NCBI GenBank assembly: GCA_946407095.1
Contig: CAMJMR010000009.1
Span: 1-64,000 of the forward strand
Reading direction: 5' to 3'
Source: an uncultured Selenomonadales bacterium
Lineage (GTDB): Bacteria > Bacillota > Negativicutes > Selenomonadales > Selenomonadaceae
Length of the DNA stretch: 64,000 nt
Each line of letters starts with the position of its first letter. Within the stretch, counting starts at the first letter, position 1. Made by a program: the position numbers and the translations under genes. The notes under the pieces were generated by a model. It did not search any database. It saw only the letters and a list, made by a program, of their open reading frames with translations, and had not been told where the DNA came from. This document shows, piece after piece, positions 1 to 7,941 of this stretch.

Positions 1-54
1 TCAAAATCTGCCGTAGGCAACTACGTGCCGGTTCGAGTCCGGCCTTCGGCACCA
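1..54 (+). tRNA. tRNA-Leu(CAA), 3' part only (cut by window edge)
   Basis: The window opens inside the anticodon loop: T33 is followed by CAA, then AA and the 3' anticodon stem tctgc. A class II variable arm follows (cgtag, gcaa loop, ctacg), then a T arm gccgg-ttcgagt-ccggc, the acceptor strand cttcggc, discriminator A and an encoded CCA at 52-54. The long variable arm together with CAA fits tRNA-Leu. The 5' half lies outside the window, so acceptor pairing could not be checked. Confidence 0.88.
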
Positions 55-81
55 AAACCGAAAAACTTTTTTCCTAAATAG

Positions 82-112
82 AAAATCCCCTCGTGAAAGC
101 GGGGGGATTTTC
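82..112. terminator. Bidirectional hairpin terminator between tRNA-Leu and DUF192 gene
   Basis: aaaatcccc at 82-90 pairs with ggggatttt at 103-112 around a short loop, giving A/T runs on both sides. It can end the tRNA transcript rightward and the leftward operon that stops at 115. Confidence 0.85.
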
Positions 113-114
113 GT

Positions 115-465
115 TTACAGATTTAAATTTCGAGTGAAGCGTTGCCCGACGGCAAGCTTGAGACGCTCGGCCGCACCGCTCGGCAATTCAAGCGCACCCC
201 ATGCTCCGAAGCAAGCACTCACGCCCAACCACGGCGTCAAGTCGCGCACGATTTTCTTTATGCAAAAATTTTCGTCCAGATAAACCACGTCAATCGCGAA
301 GCGCATGAACAACATATGCACGCTGTTGCACGGCGCAAGCAACAAGCCTTTGCCCTCCTCAAGCCGACGACGAAACATCAGCCCGCGCAGGCGTCCGAAA
401 AAATTATCGGCAAGCTCAACCTCAAGCGTCGCGCCGTTAATGAAAAATTTCTCCATGCCGCTCAT
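115..465 (-). CDS. DUF192 (UPF0127) family protein
   Basis: This is a 116-residue protein of the DUF192 family, a small beta-rich fold of unknown biochemical function. The family hallmarks are visible: GRLRGLMFR near residue 25, then PCNSVHMLFMRFAIDVVYLD around residues 45-64 and ELPSGAAERL near residue 95. No signal peptide is seen, so it is probably cytoplasmic here, whereas some homologues are secreted. The ATG at 465 overlaps the upstream stop (ATGA), so it is translationally coupled to the zinc ribbon gene and is the last gene of the long leftward run; the 82-112 hairpin lies just beyond. A second ATG at 456 is a possible alternative start. Confidence 0.88.
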   Translation of the reverse strand: MSGMEKFFINGATLEVELADNFFGRLRGLMFRRRLEEGKGLLLAPCNSVHMLFMRFAIDVVYLDENFCIKKIVRDLTPWLGVSACFGAWGALELPSGAAERLKLAVGQRFTRNLNL

Positions 466-902
466 CTCGTGAACCTTGCCAAGGCCAAAAGCGCAAGCCC
501 AATCGCCAACAGCACGAACAGAATCGGCAACGCAACGAAGAACATCAGCGCGCCGAATGCAATTCCGATTAAGACCATCGCGATTTGCGCAAGGCGGCTG
601 CCGTTAAGCAGGGCGCGAACGAACGAGCTCAGAGCGCGCGTGAAAATATTCGAGCCGCCGAAGCTGACGTAAGTGCCGCGCGTGCTGTAGTCGTAATTGC
701 GCCGTTGACTGCGGAAAGTTTCATCGTTGCGCGCACCTGCCGAGCCCGTCGATTCGGCAGAGCCCGCATCAATCGTCACGCCGTTGAAGAAAGTTTTTTC
801 CGTGCGCGTCATTTCGCGGACGTTGCCCTCCGTGTTTTCGTAGCCGCAAAACGTGCACCGCAACGAATTGCCAAGCTCCTTGCCGCACCGCCGACACTGC
901 AT
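462..902 (-). CDS. Small zinc-ribbon membrane protein
   Basis: I chose the internal ATG at 902 (146 aa), preceded by GGGAG about ten bases upstream, instead of the longer 175-residue ORF that would run into the upstream gene. The N-terminus MQCRRCGKELG...CTFCGY has four cysteines (3, 6, 16, 19) spaced as a zinc ribbon. A polar linker follows, then a C-terminal hydrophobic stretch from about residue 98 to 145 consistent with two membrane segments. The family is unrecognised beyond the zinc-ribbon-plus-TM architecture. It sits between the RfbJ-like reductase and the DUF192 gene, and nothing ties it directly to sugar synthesis. Confidence 0.75.
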   Translation of the reverse strand: MQCRRCGKELGNSLRCTFCGYENTEGNVREMTRTEKTFFNGVTIDAGSAESTGSAGARNDETFRSQRRNYDYSTRGTYVSFGGSNIFTRALSSFVRALLNGSRLAQIAMVLIGIAFGALMFFVALPILFVLLAIGLALLALARFTR

Positions 903-907
903 TTTAA

Positions 908-1809
908 TCACGCTCCCAAGAATTTTTTTATGCCCTCCGCCAAGGGGACTTTCGGCGTCCAGCCCGGCAAAAGTTTGTACGAACTCCACTGCACCATAAT
1001 TTCACGCGCCCTGTACGGCCGCCCGCCCCATTCGATTGAAAGTTTCTTGCCCGCCACGCTCTCGAAGATTTTCACGACTTCGCGCAAGGGGATTGGTTTC
1101 GTCGACGACACGCCGTAAGTTCCGCAATAATCGTACTTGCACGCCGCCAACAATTTCCCCGCCAAAACGAACGCCTCAATCACGTCGTCGATATAAACAA
1201 TGTCAATCAGCTGTCCGCCCGGCGACATCTTCAACGTCTCGCCCGTCTCCGAAATTTTTTTCAGCAAGTCCAAAAATTTTTGCCGCTTTTCGTCCGAGCC
1301 GTAAGTATCGAACAAATGTAACGCAATGCATTTCAAATTGCGAACTTCAGCGTAGTATTTGATAATTCCCTCGAAGCATTCTTTCGTTGCCGCGTAAAGA
1401 TTGACGGGGCTATAGTCGGCGTCGTCGAAGTGTTGCGCAAAGGTGCCGACGTTGACGAAGTTGTAAACGTTGTTGGCAACCATCGCGTCCAAAAGCTCCG
1501 TGCCGAAAGTGATATTGCTTTGAATCAGGTCTTGAATGTCCTCGAAGCGGTGAACGTTCATAAAATTCGTCGCCAAGTGATAGACGACGTCGGGGCGGTG
1601 GTCTTCGACGCAAAGGTCGGTTATTATGTCAAGGACGGTGTTGTCTTTGTCGTAGACGTGAAATTGAACGTGCGGCGAAGATTTTCGCTCAGCTCGTCGA
1701 TTTTGGAAGTCGGGCGAACAATCGCGTAAACCTCGTGCCCGTCATTGACAAGCCGCTCGCCCAAGTAATGACCGATAAAGCCCGTGATGCCCGTCATTAA
1801 AATTTTCAT
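908..1809 (-). pseudogene. Frameshifted NAD-dependent sugar-nucleotide reductase/epimerase (RfbJ/CDP-abequose synthase-like)
   Basis: Two ORFs form one extended short-chain dehydrogenase. The first (1809-1624) carries the Rossmann glycine motif TGITGFIG. The second (from about 1675 down to 908) carries HLATNFMNVH, the YAATK catalytic pair, LFDTYGS and QLIDIVYIDDV, a pattern I associate with CDP-abequose/paratose-type 4-ketoreductases. The frames join if one A is added to the aaaa run at 1682-1685, giving SEKSSPHVQFHVYDKDNT without a gap, so a single-base deletion explains the split. AGGAGG lies 7 nt before the ATG at 1809. In context it would be the last enzyme of the CDP-6-deoxyhexose route starting at rfbF. 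It is either a real pseudogene or a sequencing indel. Confidence 0.8.
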
Positions 1810-1821
1810 ATCAACGCCTCC

Positions 1822-2367
1822 TCAGAAGGGCGAATCGAATTCGGCAAGCGGCGGGTGATTTTGGTCGCGGGTAGAAAGAATCGGCGAATCGCATTGCCAA
1901 TCGATGTTGCACGAGCTCCACAGAATGCCTTTGTCGTTTTCGGGCGAATAAACGCTCGTGACTTTATAAAACATGGTCGCCCGTTCGCTCAACGTCAAGA
2001 AGCCGTGCGCCAGACCTTTCGGGATGTAAAGTATGTTGGCTTTCGCGGCAGTCAGCTCAAAGGCGCAGTGTTTGCCGAACGTCGCGGAATCCTTGCGCAA
2101 GTCGACGAGAACGTCTTTAACCGCGCCCTCCATACAGAGAACAAGCTTGACGTGGTCGGCGGGCGGCGTCTGAAAGTGCATGCCACGCAGAACATTTTTT
2201 ATCGACGTGGAATAATATTCCTCTTTAAAGTCCGTAACTAATCCCAGTTCCGCGAAGGCGTCGGCGTGGAAAGTTTTCACGAACGAGCCGCGACTGTCTC
2301 CGCGAACAATCGGCTGTAACTCAAAGCAACCCTCAAACGGCGTCGAGATTTTTTCAAAAAGTTTCAC
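1822..2367 (-). CDS. rfbC: dTDP-4-dehydrorhamnose 3,5-epimerase family protein, copy 1
   Basis: This 181-aa cupin of the RmlC/RfbC family epimerises C3 and/or C5 of 4-keto-6-deoxy nucleotide sugars. Visible family marks are RGSFVKTFHADAF, LRGMHFQTPP with the catalytic-position histidine, VLVDLRKDSATFG with the conserved aspartate, and VYSPENDKGILW. It lies 12 bp after a paralogue and directly before the RfbJ-like reductase, downstream of rfbF and rfbG, so the likely substrate is CDP-4-keto-6-deoxyglucose and not the dTDP sugar (inference from context). An AGGAGG-like site (tctcctcctc on the plus strand) precedes the start. Confidence 0.85.
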   Translation of the reverse strand: MKLFEKISTPFEGCFELQPIVRGDSRGSFVKTFHADAFAELGLVTDFKEEYYSTSIKNVLRGMHFQTPPADHVKLVLCMEGAVKDVLVDLRKDSATFGKHCAFELTAAKANILYIPKGLAHGFLTLSERATMFYKVTSVYSPENDKGILWSSCNIDWQCDSPILSTRDQNHPPLAEFDSPF

Positions 2368-2379
2368 ATTGTCTCCTCC

Positions 2380-2928
2380 TCAAAAGGGCGAATCGAATTC
2401 GGCAAGCGGCGGCAGAGTCGTGTCCTTGTCGGAAAGAATCGGCGAATCGCATTGCCAATCGATGCCGCACGAGCTCCACAGAATGCCTTTGTCGTTTTCG
2501 GGCGAATAAACCGTGGTCGTTTTGCAAACTATAATCGCCCGTTCGCTCAACGTCAAAAAGCCGTGCGCAAAGCCTTTTGGCAGATACATCAAATTCCCCT
2601 TGCTGCCTTCCAAAATGCAAGTCGCGTGCTTGCCGAAGGTCGCAGAGTTTTTTCGCAAGTCAACGGCAACATCCACAACCTTGCCTTCGGGGCAGTAAAC
2701 AAGCTTTTCGTGGTCGTCGGGCGGCATTTGAAAATGAAGTCCGCGCAGAACATTTTTTATCGACGTGGAATAATATTCTTCCTTGAAGTCCGCCGCGAGT
2801 CCAAGCTCCGCGAAGGCGTCGGCGTGGAAAGTTTTCACGAACGAACCGCGTCTGTCGTCGCGAACAATCGGCAAAAGCTCAAAGCAGCCTTCAAGCGGCG
2901 TCGAAATTTTTTCAAACAGATTAGCCAT
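2380..2928 (-). CDS. rfbC: dTDP-4-dehydrorhamnose 3,5-epimerase family protein, copy 2
   Basis: This 182-aa paralogue of the gene at 1822 shares most residues, including EEYYSTSIKNVLRG and YSPENDKGILWSSC. It keeps the catalytic-position histidine in LRGLHFQMPP and the conserved aspartate in VAVDLRKNSATFG. Differences cluster in the substrate loop (FQMPPDDHEKLVYCPEGK versus FQTPPADHVKLVLCMEGA), so the copies may act on different intermediates. The start is preceded by GGAGG (complement of cctcc at 2936-2940), and the rfbG stop is 2 bp upstream of the ATG, so the two are probably coupled. Tandem duplication inside the operon is evident. Confidence 0.85.
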   Translation of the reverse strand: MANLFEKISTPLEGCFELLPIVRDDRRGSFVKTFHADAFAELGLAADFKEEYYSTSIKNVLRGLHFQMPPDDHEKLVYCPEGKVVDVAVDLRKNSATFGKHATCILEGSKGNLMYLPKGFAHGFLTLSERAIIVCKTTTVYSPENDKGILWSSCGIDWQCDSPILSDKDTTLPPLAEFDSPF

Positions 2929-2930
2929 AG

Positions 2931-3980
2931 TCAGTCCTCCAAAAAAGTTTCAAGTTGTCGTTCCATGCAAGCCGTCAAGTCTCCGCCCGCCCGATAAATT
3001 TTCGTCCAGTCGGCGACCATTTCAATCGCCGTTGCAATGTTCCAGCGCGGTGACCAATCGAAGACGGCTTTTATCTTTGAGCAGTCCAGCTTGAGGAAAT
3101 TCGCTTCGCGCGGCAAGTCGGTTGCCAATGCCTCCCAAGTCAAGCCTTCGCCCCAACAAGCGCAGAAAGTTTTCACAAGCTCGCCCGTCGTCACGCAATC
3201 GCTTTCGTTCGGCCCGACGTTGTAGCTGTCGGCAAAAGTTTTGTCGGCGTATTGAGCCTCGGCAATCATCATGTAGGCAAGCAGCGGCTCCAAGACGTGC
3301 TGATAAGGTCGAATGGAATTCGGGTTGCGGACTTTAATTGTCTCTTCGGCAAGCGCGGCGCGCACGCAGTCGGGAATGATTCTGAACGCCGCGAAGTCTC
3401 CGCCGCCAATGACATTGCCTGCCCGCGCCGTCGAAATCGCCGCTTGAATCTTATCGAAACTCCGCCGATAGCAAGCCGTCACGAGTTCGGAACAACTTTT
3501 GCTGTTCGAGTAGGGGTCAATGCCGTCGAGCGCGTCGGTTTCGCGGTAGCCCCAAGCCCATTCGTTATTGTGATAGACTTTGTCGGTCGTGACGTTCAGG
3601 AAGGATTTGACGGTCGAGCTTTGCCGCACGCACTCCAAAATGTTCACGGTGCCCATGACGTTGGTTGCGTAAGTGTCGGCGGGATTTTTGTAGCCCTCCA
3701 AGACGAGCGGCTGGGCAGCCATGTGGAAAACTATTTCAGGTTGAGCGGCGTCGAAAGTTTCCTTCAGCCTGTCGAAGTCGCGCACGTCGCCGATAACCGA
3801 ATGAATTTTTTTGTCCAATTCAAGCAACTCAAAGAGACTCGGCGAAGTGGGCGGCTCAAGCGCGTAACCCGTGACCTGCGCGCCGAAGTGATTCAATACG
3901 ACTACAAGCCACGCGCCCTTGAAGCCCGTGTGTCCCGTCACGAAAATTTTTTTGCCGTGCCAAAAATTTTTATTTGTCAT
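2931..3980 (-). CDS. rfbG: CDP-glucose 4,6-dehydratase
   Basis: This 349-aa short-chain dehydrogenase converts CDP-glucose to CDP-4-keto-6-deoxyglucose with bound NAD. The N-terminus has VTGHTGFKGAWLV (Rossmann glycines), then GDVRDF, FHMAAQPLV, the TTDKVY serine/threonine region, and DPYSNSKSCSE with the SxSK/YxxxK catalytic site. Motifs and length are typical of RfbG. It uses the product of rfbF at 7150 and feeds the two epimerases directly downstream. The ATG at 3980 lies inside the remnant C-terminus of the radical SAM pseudogene, whose last codons overlap it by 11 bp. Confidence 0.92.
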   Translation of the reverse strand: MTNKNFWHGKKIFVTGHTGFKGAWLVVVLNHFGAQVTGYALEPPTSPSLFELLELDKKIHSVIGDVRDFDRLKETFDAAQPEIVFHMAAQPLVLEGYKNPADTYATNVMGTVNILECVRQSSTVKSFLNVTTDKVYHNNEWAWGYRETDALDGIDPYSNSKSCSELVTACYRRSFDKIQAAISTARAGNVIGGGDFAAFRIIPDCVRAALAEETIKVRNPNSIRPYQHVLEPLLAYMMIAEAQYADKTFADSYNVGPNESDCVTTGELVKTFCACWGEGLTWEALATDLPREANFLKLDCSKIKAVFDWSPRWNIATAIEMVADWTKIYRAGGDLTACMERQLETFLED

Positions 3981-4698
3981 AACTCAATCCCCACGATTCG
4001 GTCTTGTTTCGGTTGCAATGTGACGATTGATAGCAATTCCGGCAATGGGGAGGCATGTTTGCGGCGTCGTTGACCGTGGTGCGGAACGCCTGAAATTTTT
4101 CGCCGTTTCACATTTCCGCGAAAGTCGCGTACTCATAGAAGCGGAAAAATTTTTCGGACGTGGACATGCACGGGCGAAGTAACTGTCAAAGCCCAAAAAC
4201 AAATCGCGCCGGCCGACGAAGCAATCTTTATGCGGCTTATCGCCGGCGGGGTCTTCGCCCGGCAAATGCGGCAACTTTATCAGGATGCCCGGCTCATCGC
4301 CAATTTCAACCGTCTTTTGAAAAACTTCAGCAAGGGATTCTGTTATCCCTCGGCCGGTACCTGATAATTTTGTTGAAGTTATCGCCGCGTCGAATGCGAT
4401 TGTTGGTATCTGCGCGGGCATCGTCTAGGCTTACGGCACTTATGTCGACGTGACGATTAAAAATTTCGTTCTTAAGTTCGCCGAGTTTCATGCCGTTTGT
4501 GCAGAAATATTTTCGCACGGAGAATGCGTCAAGCTGTCTTAGAATTTCGGCAAATTGCGGGCGGCGCGGCGCGGATTTTAAAATCGTCCTGCGCGCGTCG
4601 ACCTCTTTCAGATTGAGTTCGGAATTTTGTTTCTGTTCCTTCGTGAGCGGAAATCTGTCGAATAAAAATTTAGTTTTGGCACGTAAAATATTTGTCAT
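3970..4698 (-). pseudogene. Radical SAM/SPASM protein remnant (internal deletion, frameshifts, stop)
   Basis: Reading across frames gives pieces of one radical SAM protein. The 4698-4327 frame has VDARRTILKSAPRR, then CTNGMKLGEL and ISAVSLDDARADTNNRIRRG, which match the barrel. The 4421 frame gives GRRDLFLGFDSY. A third frame gives RPCMSTSEKFFRFYEY, an in-frame TGA where a Trp is expected, then NGEKFQAFRTTVN and PPHCRNCY (SPASM tail), ending TAA at 3970. The CxxxCxxC cluster segment between LKSAPRR and the barrel is missing, which points to an internal deletion. At least two frameshifts and one nonsense change are needed. A good GGAGG precedes the start, so it was once expressed in this operon. 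The specific substrate is unknown. Confidence 0.8.
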
Positions 4699-4708
4699 AA
4701 CTCAACCT

Positions 4709-4741
4709 CCGCAACAATTTGGCAATCGAAAATTGTTGCGG
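4709..4741. other. Perfect 12-bp hairpin next to radical SAM start
   Basis: ccgcaacaattt is followed by an 8-nt loop and aaattgttgcgg. It lies between ugd and the radical SAM remnant and directly abuts the latter's ribosome site (cctcc on the plus strand). There is no long T run on the minus strand side, so it is not a clear terminator; it could be a processing or translational structure. Confidence 0.5.
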
Positions 4742-4797
4742 CATGAGCCCTTGCGTTAATTTATCCCGATAAGCATTCCCCCTTTGCCGAAAATCTT

Positions 4798-6067
4798 TCA
4801 AAGCATGTATCGGCAATCGACAATTTTTTTGTTGCCGATCGGGGGGATTGTTTTGAACTCTTCCCAAGCCGTCACGATAGCGATAACGTCAGCCGCATCG
4901 TAAACGGCTTTGGCAGAGTCAAAAATTTTTATCGGCAAGTCGGGGTAGTGTTGTTTGAATTCGTCATTGGCGGCGGGGTCGTAAACAACGACGTTTTGGT
5001 AACCCGCGCCGAAAATTTCGCGAATGATTCGGGCGGCGGGCGTATCGCGAACGTCATCACTCAACGGCTTGAAACTCAAGCCCAAAATCCCGACGACAGT
5101 CGATTTGTCCAAACCGTCAACGATGCGGCGGGCAATCGTCTTCGGGCGGGCGTCGTTCGTCGCTATGACGTTCTTCAAAATCGGCGGCTCGAAGCCTTTG
5201 ACTTTGCTCTGCGCCAAAAGTGCGTTCGTGTCTTTCGGGAGGCAGTAACCGCCGTAGCCGCAACCGGGATAAACGTAAGAGGTCATGCCACAGCGATTAT
5301 TTAATCCCCCCCCCCACGGCGATATTCCAACGCTTGTCCATGTGAAGAATTCTGAACGCCTCGGCAACGTCAATGCCGCCGATTGTGTCGGCAACCTGCG
5401 CCATCTCGTTTGAGTAGCTTATCAGCGTGGCAAGCAGGGTGTTCGACAGGTATTTGATGAATTCGCCCGTCGAAGGCGTCACGCATTTAATCGGGGCATT
5501 CAGCGGAGTGTAAAGCGTCGTCAAAACTTCGCGGGCGCGTTCCTCGTCGGTGCCGATAACGATTCTGTCCGCGCCGATAAAGTCTTCCCAACAATGCCCC
5601 TCGCGGAGAAATTCGGGATTGTTGGCGACGGCAAAATTTTTCTCGCCGCATTTCGACTTGACGTGGGGAATAATTTTTTCGGCAGTCGTCGAGGGCGGTA
5701 TCGTCGATTTGGTGACGAGCACGCGAAATTTATCGTCGGCGACCGCCTCAATCGTCGTGTCAATCGCCGCGAACAGGTACGTCAAATCTGCGCTGCCATC
5801 TTCGCCGTAGGGCGTGCCCACGCAATAAAAAATAACTTCGCTGTCGGAAACCGACGCCGCAACGTCGTCCGTCACGAAAAAATTTTTGTCCAGATGAGTT
5901 TTCAAAACTTCGTCCATATGCGGCTCAAGGAAAGGCAATTGTCCGCCGCGCAGAGTCTTTTTTCGAGCCGCGTCAACGTCGACGCCGTAAACCTTGTTGC
6001 CGATATGCGCCAAGCCCAGAGCCGTTGTCAATCCCACGAAGCCCAAGCCGAAAACCGTAACGTTCAT
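4798..6067 (-). pseudogene. ugd: UDP-glucose 6-dehydrogenase interrupted at a G10 tract
   Basis: The 6067-5297 ORF carries the NAD domain (FGLGFVGLTTALGLA), CVGTPYGEDGSADL, KSTIPPSTT and NNPEFLREG. A +1 shifted ORF continues with YPGCGYGGYCLPKDT, containing the catalytic cysteine, and ILGLSFKPLSDDVRDTPA. The break is at ten consecutive Cs on the plus strand (5306-5315). With nine, the product reads VGGGLNNRCGMTSYVYPG and is full length (about 422 aa). UDP-glucose dehydrogenase makes UDP-glucuronate for surface polysaccharide. The start overlaps the upstream epimerase stop and has AAGGAGG. It may be a phase-variable ON/OFF gene or a sequencing artefact; I label the state given as broken. Confidence 0.87.
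5306..5315. repeat. C10/G10 homopolymer inside ugd
   Basis: Ten identical bases occur within coding sequence. The observed length puts the downstream half of ugd out of frame; nine bases restore it. Confidence 0.95.
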
Positions 6068-7140
6068 GCCCGCGCCTCCTTAAGGAAGGTTAAAAATCTG
6101 CGAACTCCCTCGTCAACCAAAATTGTCGGGTTGTAATGCAAAAGCCTCCGCGCCTTATCAAGGACGGGACAACGGCGTTGAGGATTGTTCGTCAAATATT
6201 CTTTGTCGTCGCTCACGGCGTAGCGCACTTGCCCGCGATAGTTCAAAAGTTCCGCGCCCGCCGCCCGATAAATTTCCGCAAGCTCCGCGATTGAAATTTC
6301 GGGCTTGTCCATGCCGATGTTGAAGTAATCGTAACGACTGTGCAGGAGGATTTTCAGATAACCGGCGGCGGCGTCGGCAATGTGGCAGAAAGTTCGTTTC
6401 GGCGCGCCGTTCGACAGAATCACGATGTCCTTGCCCTCCAGGACGTTTTTGGCGAAGTCGGCAGGCACGCGCTTATCGTTTAGCTTCATGCCGGGGCCGT
6501 AGTTGTTGAACGGGCGCACGACACCGATTGGCATATCGTAAACTTGCGCGAAAACTTTGCAGAGGGTCTCGCCGAAACGCTTTGACTCGTCGTAGCAAGC
6601 ACGCGGTCCCGTCGCGCTGACGTTGCCGTTGTAATATTCGTCGGTCGGCACATGTTCGGGCGGCGGGTCACCGTAAATTTCACTCGACGAAAAGAACAGC
6701 AAGCCCGCCAAGTTTTTGTCGCGATAAAAGTCCAAGAGGCGGCGCAAGCCCCAAATGTTGGCGTCAATGGTTTCAAGCGGGTGCAGGCGATAGAAAGTCG
6801 GCGAAGCTATCGACGCCATATGAATCACGAAATTAGCCTCGGCCGCCCCGTCAATCGCCGCAACGTCGTCACGAATCACGTCGAATTTTTCAAAGGCAAA
6901 GTGTTTGTCGCCCGTGAAGTTCGCTTGCCACGTGGGCGCGCCCAACATGAAATTATCCAGGCATATGATTTTCTTTAAGCCCAACTCTGCGCGGAAACGG
7001 CAGAAAAAATTCGTCAAGTAGTAGCCGATAAAACCCGCGCTACCCGTGAGCAGAATCGTGCCGCCCAAAAATTTTTGCCGCTCGGCGTCGGAAAGGCTCT
7101 TGTAAGTGTGTTGCAAGTCTCGTTCAATTTGCGGAATCAT
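6064..7140 (-). CDS. NAD-dependent epimerase/dehydratase (UDP-glucuronate decarboxylase-like)
   Basis: This 358-aa extended SDR has an N-terminal helical extension, then LTGSAGFIGYYL (NAD-binding glycines near residue 31), DNFMLG, HMASIASPTFY, FFSSSEIYGDPP and CYDESKRFGE (the YxxxK active site), plus RPFNNYGPGM. The HMASIASPxFY/YDESKR pattern resembles UDP-xylose synthases (UDP-glucuronate decarboxylases), which would pair logically with ugd, translated directly after it with a 4-bp overlap. GAGGTGA precedes the ATG. The exact product is an inference; a related nucleotide-sugar epimerase is the alternative. Confidence 0.82.
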   Translation of the reverse strand: MIPQIERDLQHTYKSLSDAERQKFLGGTILLTGSAGFIGYYLTNFFCRFRAELGLKKIICLDNFMLGAPTWQANFTGDKHFAFEKFDVIRDDVAAIDGAAEANFVIHMASIASPTFYRLHPLETIDANIWGLRRLLDFYRDKNLAGLLFFSSSEIYGDPPPEHVPTDEYYNGNVSATGPRACYDESKRFGETLCKVFAQVYDMPIGVVRPFNNYGPGMKLNDKRVPADFAKNVLEGKDIVILSNGAPKRTFCHIADAAAGYLKILLHSRYDYFNIGMDKPEISIAELAEIYRAAGAELLNYRGQVRYAVSDDKEYLTNNPQRRCPVLDKARRLLHYNPTILVDEGVRRFLTFLKEARA

Positions 7141-7149
7141 AAAGTCACC

Positions 7150-7917
7150 TCAATCCCAAATCTTCCAAGGCGCGCCGCTCTGCCAAAGTTCCTCAAGTCT
7201 GTTTTTGTCGCGGAGGGTGTCCATGCACTGCCAGAAGCCCTCGTGACGATAAGCCGCAACTTGCCCGTCGCGCGTCAAAGCTTTCATCGGTTCCTGTTCC
7301 AACGAAACATTGCCGACAAGATAATCGAAGACCGCCGCGTTCATTACCATGTAGCCCGCGTTAATCCAGCCGACGTCTTCCTTGCTTTTCTCGCGGAAGG
7401 CAAGCACATTGTCGCCGTCAAAGTCAATGTAGCCGAAACGACTTTCCGGCTTGACTGCGGTTATAGTGCAGATTTTTCCGTGCGCCTCGTGAAACATCAA
7501 CAGCGCGTTGATGTTGACGTCAGAGACGCCGTCGCCGTAAGTGAGGAAAAAATTTTCACCGTCGACGTAGGGCTGAATTTTTTTTACGCGCGCGCCCGTC
7601 AGCGTGCCGTAGCCCGTGTCGACGACCGTAACCTTCCACGCCTCGGCAAAGTTGTTGTGGACGGTGATTCGGTTTTCGCCTTGAAAGTCAAACGTCACAT
7701 CGCTGTTGTGGAGCGTGTAGTCCGCGAAAAATTTTTTTATGACGTGTTGCTTGTAGCCCGCGCAGATTATGAACTCGTTGTGTCCGAAATGCGCGTATTC
7801 CTTCATGATGTGCCAAAGAATCGGCTTTCCGCCGATTTCAATCATCGGCTTAGGGATAATCATAGATTCTTCGCTGATGCGCGTGCCGAAGCCGCCCGCC
7901 AAAATTACGACCTTCAA
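7150..7917 (-). CDS. rfbF: Glucose-1-phosphate cytidylyltransferase
   Basis: This 255-aa nucleotidyltransferase makes CDP-glucose from CTP and glucose 1-phosphate, the entry step to CDP-linked deoxy sugars. It shows the pyrophosphorylase signature LAGGFGTRISEES followed by PKPMIEIGGKPILWHIM, then YGDGVSDV, KPESRFGYIDFD and EGFWQCMDTLRD, which are RfbF hallmarks. The start is a TTG at 7917 with GAGGTGA eight bases upstream; no better ATG exists. Together with rfbG it defines the operon as CDP-6-deoxyhexose synthesis. No rfbH (3-dehydrase) is in the window, so a 3,6-dideoxy end product is not supported. Confidence 0.93.
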   Translation of the reverse strand: MKVVILAGGFGTRISEESMIIPKPMIEIGGKPILWHIMKEYAHFGHNEFIICAGYKQHVIKKFFADYTLHNSDVTFDFQGENRITVHNNFAEAWKVTVVDTGYGTLTGARVKKIQPYVDGENFFLTYGDGVSDVNINALLMFHEAHGKICTITAVKPESRFGYIDFDGDNVLAFREKSKEDVGWINAGYMVMNAAVFDYLVGNVSLEQEPMKALTRDGQVAAYRHEGFWQCMDTLRDKNRLEELWQSGAPWKIWD

Positions 7918-7941
7918 AGATTTTCACCTCGTTAAGAATTT

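Noticed and set aside
3252-4073. 273-aa + strand ORF over rfbG
   Set aside because: Antisense shadow of rfbG; composition is rich in R/V/H as expected from reverse reading.
5297-6067. Programmed ribosomal frameshift in ugd
   Set aside because: The G10 tract lacks an adjacent stimulatory stop/SD arrangement and ugd is not known to use recoding; replication slippage or sequencing error is simpler, though transcriptional slippage is not excluded.
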